From: Nocardia amikacinitolerans NBRC 108937 | GTDB taxonomy: Bacteria; Actinomycetota; Actinomycetes; Mycobacteriales; Mycobacteriaceae | NCBI RefSeq assembly: GCF_001612615.1 | Contig: NZ_BDAU01000055.1 | Coordinates: 1 to 48,899 of the forward strand | Length of the DNA: 48,899 bases | Direction: 5' to 3' | Shown: positions 40,649 to 48,500 of the stretch, piece after piece | Position numbering within the stretch: position 1 is the first letter of the stretch | Layout: each line of letters opens with the position of its first letter | Position numbers and translations under genes: made by a program | The notes under the pieces: generated by a model | The model's database searches: none | What the model saw: the letters and a program-made list of their open reading frames with translations, nothing else | Told to the model about the DNA's origin: nothing

Positions 40649-40996
40649 GTGAGCGACTCCACTCGTCCGGACGGTGCATCGTCCCAGCCCACCGCGCGTC
40701 CCGGCCGCAGGCTGGCCGTGAACCTGGCGCTGTACACCCTGGCCAGGCTCGCGCTCGTCGCGGCGATCACCGCGCTGATCTGGCTGGCCGCGCGCCTGAT
40801 CTCGGTGGAGATCCCGATCATCGTTGCCGCGCTGTTCGCGCTGATCATCGCGATGCCGCTGTCGCTGACGCTGTTCAAGAAGCTGCGCGCCAAGGTCAAC
40901 GAGGACATCGCGGTGGTCGACGAGAAGCGCCGCAGGGACAAGGCGCAATTGCGCGCGCGCCTACGGGGTGAGGACGGGCCCGAGGCGGGCAAGTGA
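40649..40996 (+). CDS. DUF4229-type small membrane protein
   Basis: The 115-residue product has a short polar start (VSDSTRPDGASSQPTARPG), two membrane segments (about 26-48 and 52-74) and a charged helical tail (KKLRAKVNEDIAVVDEKRRRDK) as in DUF4229 proteins of actinobacteria. GTG 40649 follows the -10-like TACCCT closely; a longer frame from ATG 40568 would add 27 poorly conserved residues. It overlaps the next gene by 4 nt. The function is not known. Confidence 0.78.
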   Translation: MSDSTRPDGASSQPTARPGRRLAVNLALYTLARLALVAAITALIWLAARLISVEIPIIVAALFALIIAMPLSLTLFKKLRAKVNEDIAVVDEKRRRDKAQLRARLRGEDGPEAGK

Positions 40997-42078
40997 AGTA
41001 CTGCGATCGCAGCGCCCCGCGCGACTGGGTCGACAACGCGGTGCGGCTGATCGACGCCGACGCCCAGCGCTCCGCCGACACGCATCTGCTGCGCTATCCG
41101 CTGCCGGTCGAGTGGAACATCCAGCTCTACCTCAAGGACGAGTCCACCCACATCACCGGCAGCCTCAAGCATCGCCTGGCCCGTTCGCTGTTCCTCTACG
41201 CGATCTGCAACGGCTGGGTTACCGAGGGCACCACGGTGGTGGAGGCGTCCTCCGGCTCGACCGCGGTGAGCGAGGCCTATTTCGCCAAGCTGCTCGGTCT
41301 GGAGTTCGTGGCGGTGATGCCGGCGAGCACGTCGCCGCAGAAGGTCGCGCTGATCGAAGCGCAGGGTGGCCGTTGCCATTTCGTGCAGCGTCCGCCGGAC
41401 ATGTACACCGAGGCGGCGCGCCTGGCCGCCGAATGCGGCGGCCACTACATGGACCAGTTCACCCACGCCGAGCGGGCCACCGACTGGCGCGGCAACAACA
41501 ACATCGCCGAGTCCATCTTCGAGCAGATGACGCTGGAGACGCACCCCGTGCCGGAGTGGATCGTGGCCGGAGCGGGCACCGGCGGCACCAGCGCCACCAT
41601 CGGTCGCTACATCCGCTACCGCAGGCACGCGACCAAGCTGGCCGTCGTCGATCCGGAGAACTCCGCTTTCTACGGCGGCTACGAGACCGGCGACGCCGGC
41701 TATCAGACGGGCATGCCCTCGCGGATCGAAGGAATCGGCCGCCCTCGGGTGGAGCCCTCGTTCGTCGGGCAGGTGGTGGACCGGATGATCGAGGTCCCCG
41801 ACGTCGCCTCCATCGCCGCCATGCGGCACGCCAGCCGGCTGCTCGGCCGCCGCGTCGGCGGGTCGACCGGCACCAATCTGTGGGGCGTGTTCCACCTGAT
41901 CTCGAAAATGCTCGCCGCTGGACGCAGCGGCAGCGTGGTCACCCTGCTTTGCGACGGCGGAGATCGTTACGCGGGAACGTATTTCGATGACGAGTGGGTC
42001 ACCGCGCAGGGCATGAGCCTTGCCGAGCCGACGGCCGTCCTCGACGAATTCCACGCCACCGGTATCTGGAACGGTTAG
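40993..42078 (+). CDS. cds1: PLP-dependent L-cysteine desulfhydrase (Cds1-like)
   Basis: This 361-residue fold-type II PLP enzyme strongly resembles mycobacterial Cds1 (Rv3684), which releases hydrogen sulfide, pyruvate and ammonia from cysteine. The PLP lysine is Lys59 in HITGSLKHRLARS, followed by VEASSGSTAVSEAYFA and the phosphate-binding GAGTGGTSATIG. GSTGTNLWG is at the cofactor ring end. It lacks the heme-binding and regulatory domains of larger relatives. The GTG start overlaps the DUF4229 stop. Its neighbours differ from Rv3684's, so this position is not conserved with M. tuberculosis. Confidence 0.88.
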   Translation: MKYCDRSAPRDWVDNAVRLIDADAQRSADTHLLRYPLPVEWNIQLYLKDESTHITGSLKHRLARSLFLYAICNGWVTEGTTVVEASSGSTAVSEAYFAKLLGLEFVAVMPASTSPQKVALIEAQGGRCHFVQRPPDMYTEAARLAAECGGHYMDQFTHAERATDWRGNNNIAESIFEQMTLETHPVPEWIVAGAGTGGTSATIGRYIRYRRHATKLAVVDPENSAFYGGYETGDAGYQTGMPSRIEGIGRPRVEPSFVGQVVDRMIEVPDVASIAAMRHASRLLGRRVGGSTGTNLWGVFHLISKMLAAGRSGSVVTLLCDGGDRYAGTYFDDEWVTAQGMSLAEPTAVLDEFHATGIWNG

Positions 42079-42147
42079 GCAGCCCCCCGGCCGTCGCGCA
42101 TCCCGCCGCGTTCCTCCCATAGCGAAAAGCCGGTGCCGCATGTCTGT

Positions 42148-42200
42148 TGTCGTCAATTTTTGTTGACACGGGTCCGTTGCGTCAATCAAAATTGACGACA
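42148..42200 (+). promoter_or_regulatory. Promoter with two palindromic operators for the HTH/ClpN operon
   Basis: The two 16-bp sites GTCAATTTTTGTTGAC (42152-42167) and GTCAATCAAAATTGAC (42181-42196) have centres 29 bp apart. They lie within larger 20-bp arms (42148-42167 and 42181-42200) that pair with two mismatches. A perfect TTGACA -35 (42163-42168) overlaps the first, and a -10-like CAAAAT (42187-42192) lies inside the second, 18 bp on. Transcription would begin at the ATG at 42200. Confidence 0.72.
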
Positions 42201-42418
42201 TGACTGAGGCAACCACCCTGGCGGCCGCCGCGGGCAGTCCCGACCCCAAAGTCGGGCTGCGCGCCGTGCTCGCACTGCGTCGGCTGCTCGAACGGCTGGA
42301 GGCGATCCAGGTGACCAACGCCCGCGCGCAGGGCTGGTCCTGGCAGGCGATCGCCGACGCGCTCGAGGTCAGCAAACAGGCGGTCCACCAGAAGTACAAC
42401 CGGAAAGGCAGGGGCTGA
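42200..42418 (+). CDS. Small helix-turn-helix protein, likely autoregulator
   Basis: The 72-residue product is mostly a helix-turn-helix: VLALRRLLERLEAIQVTNARAQG followed by WSWQAIADALEVSKQAVHQKYNRKGRG. The recognition helix resembles sigma-factor region 4 or MarR-like small regulators used by actinobacterial ClpN operons. The paired palindromes overlapping its own promoter suggest that it controls itself. The stop overlaps the ClpN gene start by one base (TGATG). No ribosome binding site lies before the ATG, which fits a leaderless start. Confidence 0.83.
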   Translation: MTEATTLAAAAGSPDPKVGLRAVLALRRLLERLEAIQVTNARAQGWSWQAIADALEVSKQAVHQKYNRKGRG

Positions 42419-42996
42419 TGTTCGAACGGTTCAGCAGGGCGGCGCGGACGGCCGTGGTGATCGCGCAGGAAGACGCTCGCGAGCTGCGGTCGCCGACCAT
42501 CGAGGTCGAGCACGTGCTGCTCGGTCTGCTCGCGCAGGGCGAACCCGAGCTGAAGGCGCTACTCGCCGAAGCCGGTCTCACCCATGAAAGTGCGCGCAGC
42601 GCGTTGAGCGCCAAGGGGCGCGGCGAGCCGCTCGGTCCCGAGGACGCGGAGGCGCTGCGCTCAATCGGCATCGACCTGGACGCGGTCCGCGAATCACTGG
42701 AGGCGGGCTTCGGCGCGGACGCGCTGGACCGGCCGGTGCCGGAGGAGCGGCGCGGGTTCTTCGGACGTTCCCGGTGGAGCGGCAACCACATCCCGTTCAC
42801 CAAGGACGCGAAGAAGGTGCTCGAGCTCTCGCTGCGAGAAGCCCTCGCGCGCAAAGACAAGAGCATCGAGTCGGGACACGTGCTTCTCGGCATCCTGCGC
42901 GCGCCGAATCAGACCACCGTCGGGCTGTTCGGCGGTTCCGGCCCGATCCAGGACCTGCGACCGAAGGTGCACGCGTTGCTCGACCGCGCCGCCTAA
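42418..42996 (+). CDS. Clp N-terminal (ClpN) repeat-domain protein without AAA+ module
   Basis: The 192-residue protein holds two Clp N-terminal repeats: MFERFSRAARTAVVIAQEDARELRSPTIEVEHVLLGLLA, and a second near residue 120-190 (FTKDAKKVLELSLREALA, SIESGHVLLGILR). It has no Walker motif, so it is not an unfoldase itself. It could act as an adaptor or competitor for ClpC substrates. Coupled translation with the HTH regulator suggests a stress-responsive module. Length and layout match known actinobacterial ClpN-domain proteins of unknown role. Confidence 0.87.
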   Translation: MFERFSRAARTAVVIAQEDARELRSPTIEVEHVLLGLLAQGEPELKALLAEAGLTHESARSALSAKGRGEPLGPEDAEALRSIGIDLDAVRESLEAGFGADALDRPVPEERRGFFGRSRWSGNHIPFTKDAKKVLELSLREALARKDKSIESGHVLLGILRAPNQTTVGLFGGSGPIQDLRPKVHALLDRAA

Positions 42997-43043
42997 CGCG
43001 TCACGAAAAATGTTTCTCCCCAGCGGCGGCCGGTGCGCGCACT

Positions 43044-43049
43044 TAGCAT
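43044..43049 (+). promoter_or_regulatory. Candidate -10 element for the PF04020 protein gene
   Basis: TAGCAT ends 6 nt before the ATG at 43056, with no ribosome binding site. It also favours the ATG over a GTG at 43050, which would lie at the -10 edge. Confidence 0.4.
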
Positions 43050-43055
43050 GTGCGC

Positions 43056-43448
43056 ATGCAGCTAGTGCTTCGCTTGATCATCAACGCGGTCGCCATCTGG
43101 TTGGCCGCCGCCTGGGTGAGTGGTATCGACATCCTCAGCCCAGAGGAGAACGGCACCGCGGGAAAGGTTGTCGTCGCGCTCATCATCGCGGCCATCTTCA
43201 CCGTGGTCAACGCGCTGGTGAAGCCGCTCGTGAAGCTGCTGTCGCTGCCACTGATCATGCTGACCCTCGGCCTGTTCCTGCTCCTGATCAACGCCTTGAT
43301 GCTCTGGCTCACCGCGGAGATCACCGAACTCGCCGAAACCACCGACTTCGGCCTGGTGGTGGACGGTTTCTGGGCCGCGGTCCTCGGCGGCATCATCATC
43401 TCGCTGGTGAACTGGGTGCTCGGAGTCCTCGTCCCCGACAACGACTGA
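43056..43448 (+). CDS. Four-segment membrane protein, PF04020/phage-holin-family-like
   Basis: The 130-residue product has four predicted membrane segments (about 4-24, 33-50, 58-80 and 105-125), with NAVAIWLAAAWVSGI, VNALVKPLVKLLSLPLIMLTLG and GIIISLVNWVLGVLVP. These match the small PF04020 membrane family often labelled phage holin. Despite the name, this family is chromosomal and widespread, and no phage genes are near. The function is unknown. It follows the ClpN gene by 59 bp. Confidence 0.85.
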   Translation: MQLVLRLIINAVAIWLAAAWVSGIDILSPEENGTAGKVVVALIIAAIFTVVNALVKPLVKLLSLPLIMLTLGLFLLLINALMLWLTAEITELAETTDFGLVVDGFWAAVLGGIIISLVNWVLGVLVPDND

Positions 43449-43594
43449 CCCGAGAGCTTCGGCCGCTGGCATCGACCGGCTCGGCCAAATGGCTCAGAAC
43501 ACCAGTGTCATTCCGCCCGCCCGGTGCAGATGGGCGCGGAACCGACGGCTGGCCGCCGGGTAAACCGCAGTGCGCGTCCGGGTCCCACAAAAGC

Positions 43595-43692
43595 ATTGCA
43601 CGCGACACAAAGCCGGTGCCTATGTGAGGCGTATGAAAGCTGTGTGGGCCTGACGCAAGAGGGCGTGCAATCGCGGTGCAAGGGCCGTGCAA
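43595..43692 (+). promoter_or_regulatory. Three GTGCAA direct repeats at exact 11-bp spacing, with an upstream inverted copy
   Basis: GTGCAA starts at 43665, 43676 and 43687, an exact 11-bp period. ATTGCACGC at 43595-43603 is the inverse of GCGTGCAAT at 43663-43671. The array ends 24 bp before the ABC transporter ATG and has no ribosome binding site. Helically phased direct repeats near a promoter are typical of SARP-type activators, but the protein is not shown. Confidence 0.6.
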
Positions 43693-43716
43693 GTGGGGCC
43701 CGAGAGAGTTCGGGGT

Positions 43717-44697
43717 ATGAATTCTTTCGCACCACATGTGGCGCTCGCAGTCGAGGCGGACGCGCTGGTCAAGGTGTTCGGGGAGCAGCGGGCCGTGGAC
43801 GGGGTGAGTCTCGCGGTGCCGCAGGGCTCGGTGTACGGGGTGCTCGGGCCGAACGGCGCGGGCAAGACCACCACCATCCGGATGCTCTCGACGCTGCTGC
43901 GCCCCGACGGCGGGCGGGCCAGGATCTTCGGCCACGACGTGGTCGCCGAACCGACCGCGGTCCGGTCGCTGCTCGGGCTCACCGGCCAGTACGCCTCGGT
44001 CGACGAGGATCTGACCGCCACCGAGAACCTGATCGTCTTCTCCCGCCTGCTCGGCATGAGCCGGGCCGAATCGCGGCGTAAGGCAAGCGAACTGCTCGAG
44101 GAGTTCGACCTCGTCGAGGCGGCGAACAAGCCGCTGAAGAACTTCTCCGGCGGTATGCGCCGCCGCCTCGACCTCGCGGCCAGCCTGATCGCCACCCCGC
44201 CGCTGCTGTTCCTCGACGAACCGACCACCGGTCTCGATCCGCGCACCCGCGCGCAGATGTGGGACACCATCCGCCGTCTGGTCCGCGAGGGCGCGACGGT
44301 GCTGCTCACCACCCAGTACCTGGACGAGGCCGATCAGCTGGCCGACCGGATCGCCGTGATCGACCACGGCAAGGTGATCGCCGACGGTACCGCCGACGAA
44401 CTCAAGGCCTCGGTCGGCGGCTCCTCGCTGCACCTGACCCTGATCGATCGGGACCAGCTCGCCGAAGCCCGCCGCATCGTCGGCGATTTCCTCGGCGTCG
44501 ACGCCCAGATCACCCCGGAGGCAGGCCGACTCACCGCGCCGCTTCCGGACGCGAGCGTCACCACCGACCTGCTGATCCGGCTGCGCGAATGGGACGTCGC
44601 GATCGACGAGATCACCGTGAGCAAGCCGAGCCTGGACGAGGTCTTCCTGACCATCACCGGCCACCCGGCCGACGACGACGAACGGAGCGCGGCATGA
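43717..44697 (+). CDS. ABC exporter ATP-binding protein, DrrA-like
   Basis: The 326-residue protein is the ATP-binding half of a daunorubicin-resistance-type (DrrAB) exporter. It has Walker A LGPNGAGKTTTIRM (residues 43-56), the Q-loop GLTGQYASVDE, the signature FSGGMRRRLDLA, Walker B LLFLDEPTTGLDP and the H-loop TTQYLDEAD. The C-terminal region after 225 is typical of DrrA. It has a DrrA-specific extension, and the partner permease overlaps by 4 nt. The substrate is unknown. The ATG at 43717 lies just after the phased GTGCAA repeats. Confidence 0.93.
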   Translation: MNSFAPHVALAVEADALVKVFGEQRAVDGVSLAVPQGSVYGVLGPNGAGKTTTIRMLSTLLRPDGGRARIFGHDVVAEPTAVRSLLGLTGQYASVDEDLTATENLIVFSRLLGMSRAESRRKASELLEEFDLVEAANKPLKNFSGGMRRRLDLAASLIATPPLLFLDEPTTGLDPRTRAQMWDTIRRLVREGATVLLTTQYLDEADQLADRIAVIDHGKVIADGTADELKASVGGSSLHLTLIDRDQLAEARRIVGDFLGVDAQITPEAGRLTAPLPDASVTTDLLIRLREWDVAIDEITVSKPSLDEVFLTITGHPADDDERSAA

Positions 44698-45530
44698 CGA
44701 CACTGACCGCACCATCGACCGGCCGCACCGCGAAGCCGACCCGAATCCCCGAGGCGCACAACCGCATCGGCGTCCGCCAGACGGTATCCACCTCGCTGAC
44801 GATGGCCTACCGCGGCATCCTCAAGATCAAGCACAAGCCCGAGCAGCTGTTCGACGTGACGATCCAGCCGATCCTGTTCACGGCGCTGTTCACCTACATC
44901 TTCGGCGGCGCCATCGCGGGCAATGTGCACGACTACCTGCCCATCCTCATCCCGGGCATCCTGGTGCAGACCGTGGTGCTCACCTCCGTGGTCACCGGCA
45001 CCCAGCTGCGCGAGGACATGGACAAAGGCGTCTTCGATCGCTTCAAATCCCTTCCGATCGCGCGCATCTCGGCGCTCGCCGGTGCGCTGATCGCCGACAT
45101 GGTGCGCTACGGCATCGCCACCCTGCTCACCGTGATCGTCGGTCTGTGCCTCGGCTACCGTCCTGGCGGCGGTGTGCTCGGCGTGCTGGCCGCCGCGGTG
45201 GTCATCGTGCTGTGTTCCTTTGCGATCAGCTGGATCTGGGCGCTGGTCGGCGTCACCGGCAAGAGCGCGGCCTCGGTGCAGGGCATTTCGATGATGGTGA
45301 TGTTCCCGCTGACCTTCATGTCCGGCGCGTTCGCCCCGGTGAGCACGATGCCGGGCTGGATGCAGGCCATCGACCACGCGAACCCGGTGTACTACATGGT
45401 CAACACGTGCCGAGAGTTGATGAACGGCAACGTGTACGGCAGCAACTTGGCGTGGTCGCTGCTCGGCTCGGCGGCGGTGATCGCGATCTTCGCGCCGCTG
45501 ACGGTGGTGGCGTACATGCGCAGGGCCTGA
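44694..45530 (+). CDS. ABC-2 type exporter permease, DrrB-like
   Basis: The 278-residue protein is an ABC-2 permease with six predicted membrane segments. It begins with a cytoplasmic stretch of about 40 residues, then FDVTIQPILFTALFTYIFGG, ILIPGILVQTVVLTS, a coupling loop QLREDMDKGVFDRFKSLPI, and SMMVMFPLTFMSGAFAPVSTMP. The last is the classic ABC-2 motif found in DrrB. The ATG overlaps the ATPase gene by 4 nt. A hairpin follows at 45542. The pair resembles self-resistance exporters of drug producers, but no biosynthesis genes are in the window. Confidence 0.93.
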   Translation: MTTLTAPSTGRTAKPTRIPEAHNRIGVRQTVSTSLTMAYRGILKIKHKPEQLFDVTIQPILFTALFTYIFGGAIAGNVHDYLPILIPGILVQTVVLTSVVTGTQLREDMDKGVFDRFKSLPIARISALAGALIADMVRYGIATLLTVIVGLCLGYRPGGGVLGVLAAAVVIVLCSFAISWIWALVGVTGKSAASVQGISMMVMFPLTFMSGAFAPVSTMPGWMQAIDHANPVYYMVNTCRELMNGNVYGSNLAWSLLGSAAVIAIFAPLTVVAYMRRA

Positions 45531-45541
45531 TCGAGCGCCGC

Positions 45542-45567
45542 GGCCGGAACCCGAAGAGGTTCCGGCC
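45542..45567. terminator. Hairpin between convergent genes
   Basis: GGCCGGAACC and GGTTCCGGCC form a perfect 10-bp stem with a 6-base loop, 12 nt after the permease stop. There is no U-tract, so termination may be partial. It also faces the end of the regulator gene at 45599. Confidence 0.68.
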
Positions 45568-45598
45568 TTCGGCGTTCCCGCGGTAGACGGACTGGGCT

Positions 45599-48500
45599 CT
45601 AGTCGCCCTGCGCTCCACTGAACTCACGCAGCAGCGCGATGATTCGTGCGGCTCCGGTCCTGCGGCGAAGCGCGGCGGCCGAGCGCAGGGCGGCGCTCAT
45701 TCGCTCCGCGCCCACCCGCGGCCGGTGCAACTCCAGGTGTCGTTCCACCATCATCGACGGATAGTCCTGTCGGGCAACGACCTTCGCGGCGAGCGCGAGC
45801 AGTTCTATGCCGAGGTCGGAGCCCGGATCGACCGCCAGCAGATACGAGCCGACACCGCAGGCCACCGCGCCGATCTGCGGCAAGTCGTAGTACTGGGCAA
45901 GGCGGCCCGCCGCGCCCGCGGCCAATTCGGCGGCCAGTTCCGTCGCGGCATCGACACGTCCGTAGAGGACGTGCGCGCCGACCATGGCACCGGCCAACAT
46001 CAGCCCGCCGGGCCCCGGCGTCAGCTCGTCCTCTGGCCAGCCGAGCAGGTTCAGCGACCGCCGGTAGTACCGCATGCCCGCATCGATATCCCCTTCGGCG
46101 AGCGCGAGTTCCGCGACGCCTGCCGCCACCGTGGCCAGTCGGTGGTTGCGCCGGATGTTGGGATCGTCGATCGGCGGGACATGAGCCGGATCGTCGGAAG
46201 AGTCGAGCGCGAAGGACAATTCCGCGCGCGCCTGATCCACCCGGCCGATGCCGATCAGCGCGACCGCGAGGTAGCTGCGAATCTCCACGATCTCCTCGTG
46301 AGCCCGCAGGATGCGCAGCGCTTCGACGGCGCGGCGGTAATAGTCCACCGACTCGGCGTAGCGCGCCGTCTGACCGCCGAGCTGGCCGAGGTGCTGGCAG
46401 ACCATCGCCGTTCCCCACAGATCGGCGGGCTCGACGAGCCGGAGCGCGCCGAGCGAGTCGCGCGCCGAGCCGTGCACGTCGCCCTGGTTCTCCCTGAGAT
46501 TCGCCCGCGCGATGAGGGCGGCGGCACGCACGTCCGGATCGGGCGAGCGCGCGCCCTCGGCGAGCTTGCGCGCCACGCCCTTTCCGGAGGCGTCCGCGAT
46601 GAGCAGGTCGCCCAGGAGACGCAGCCCGGGGTTCATATCCACCGCGGTGCGCAGCAGTGTGCGGGCCCGCGAACGCACCGCCGCCATCGGACGCAGGTCG
46701 GAGTTCAGGTAGATCATGTGCAGGCCGATCACCACGCTCGCCAGCATTCGCAGATCCGCGACGACGCCGCGCGCGGGGCCTGGTTCGGGCGTGAGGCGCA
46801 GCACGCGCGGCGCCCACGACGTCAACTCCAGGTGCGCACCGCGCATCATCCACAGCATCGCGGCGACCGGGAACACGCGATAGACCGTCGCCGAATCGCC
46901 CCGATCCAGCGCGTGGCGCAGCACGGCGACGAGGTTGTCCAGTTCGGCGCCGACGGACAGCACCGTGCTCACCTGATCGTCGGTGCGGTAGCGCCGGGCG
47001 GCCGCGACCGTGTATTCGGACGCCCAGCGCGACATGCGCCGCATCACCAGCTCGCCCTCGTCAGCGGCGGTCAGCTGTTCCTCACCGAATTCGCGGACGG
47101 TTTCCAGCATCCGGTAGCGCGTGCCGCCCTCGTCCTCGAGCACGGTGAGCAGCGACTGGCCGACAAGGCCGTCCACCGCGGCCGTCACGTCGTCGACGTC
47201 CGCGCCGCCCGCCACCGACTCCGCGGCGGGCAGCGTGAAACCGGCTGGGAATCGGCACATTCGGCGCAGCGTCGCCTGCTGCGGCGGATCCAGCAGGTTC
47301 CAGCTCCACGCGATCACCGCGTGCAGCGTGCGATGACGTTCCGGCGAGGAGCGGTCGCCGCCGCGCAACAGCGCGAACCGGTGCTCGAGCCGGGACTCGA
47401 TCTCCTCCACGCTCATGGTTCTGACGCGGGCCGCGGCCAATTCGATGGCCAGCGGCAGGCCGTCGAGCATCGCGCACAGCCGCGCGACGGCGTCCGGATC
47501 CAAGCGAACCGTCGGACGTACCGCGCGTGCTCGCGCGTTGAACAGGTCGGTGGCGGGCGAGCCCGCGGCGTCGATGGACAAGGGCGCCAAGGGATAGACG
47601 CTCTCCGCGCTGATGGCCAGCGGGGCGCGGCTGGTGGTCAGCACCGTCAGCTGCTCGCAGCTGCCGATCAGGTCGGCGACGACCTCGGCGACCGCATCGA
47701 TGAGATGTTCGCAGTTGTCCAGGATCAGCAGCATCGGCCGGGCCGAGAGCGCGTCCCGCAGCCGCCGCCCGGTGTCGATTCGCCCTTGGCGCAACAGACC
47801 CGGCTCGCGCACCACCTCGCCGATGCCGAGCGTCGTGCTGATCGCGGACTCGATGTCGGCGCGCGCGTCCGCGACGGAAGTCGAGCGCACCGAGGCGAGT
47901 TCGACGAGCACCACGGATTCGCGCCGCGCCACCCTCGCACCGACTTCGTTGGCGACCCGAGTCTTCCCGGTGCCGCCAGGCCCGAGCACGGTGACCACCC
48001 GGGCGGCGCGCAGCAGCTCGACCAGTTCGTCGAGGTCGCCGTCCCTGCCCAGCAGTGCGTTCGGCGCGGCGCGCAAGCCGATGGCGTCGCGTGGCGTCGG
48101 GAGCCCTGCCCCACCAGACTCGTGCAGCGGAGCAGTCGAGTCGACCGACGCGAAGGCTCCCGTCCCGGTCGACGCGCGGTGATCCCGCACATTTGCGACA
48201 GCGCCGCCCGGCCAACTCGCGGCGGCACCAGCCGGTCCGTTCCCAGCCGGACCGGCCAACCCACTTGCGGCGGCATCGTGCGGTCCTGTCGTGGCCGCAT
48301 TGCCCGGCCCGCTCGCGGCGCCACCGGCTGGCACGTTCCCAGCCGGACCGGCCAACCCACCTGCGGCGGCATCGCCCGGTCCTGTCGCGGCGGCATTGCC
48401 CGCGCTCGCGGCGCCACTGGCTGGCACGTTCCCGGCCGGACCGGCCAACCCAGCTGCGGCGGCATCGCCCGGTCCTGTCGCGGCGGCACCGCCTGTGCTC

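Noticed and set aside
43056..43448. A prophage remnant suggested by the phage-holin family name
   Set aside because: No other phage genes, attachment sites or integrase are nearby. The PF04020 family is common on actinobacterial chromosomes.
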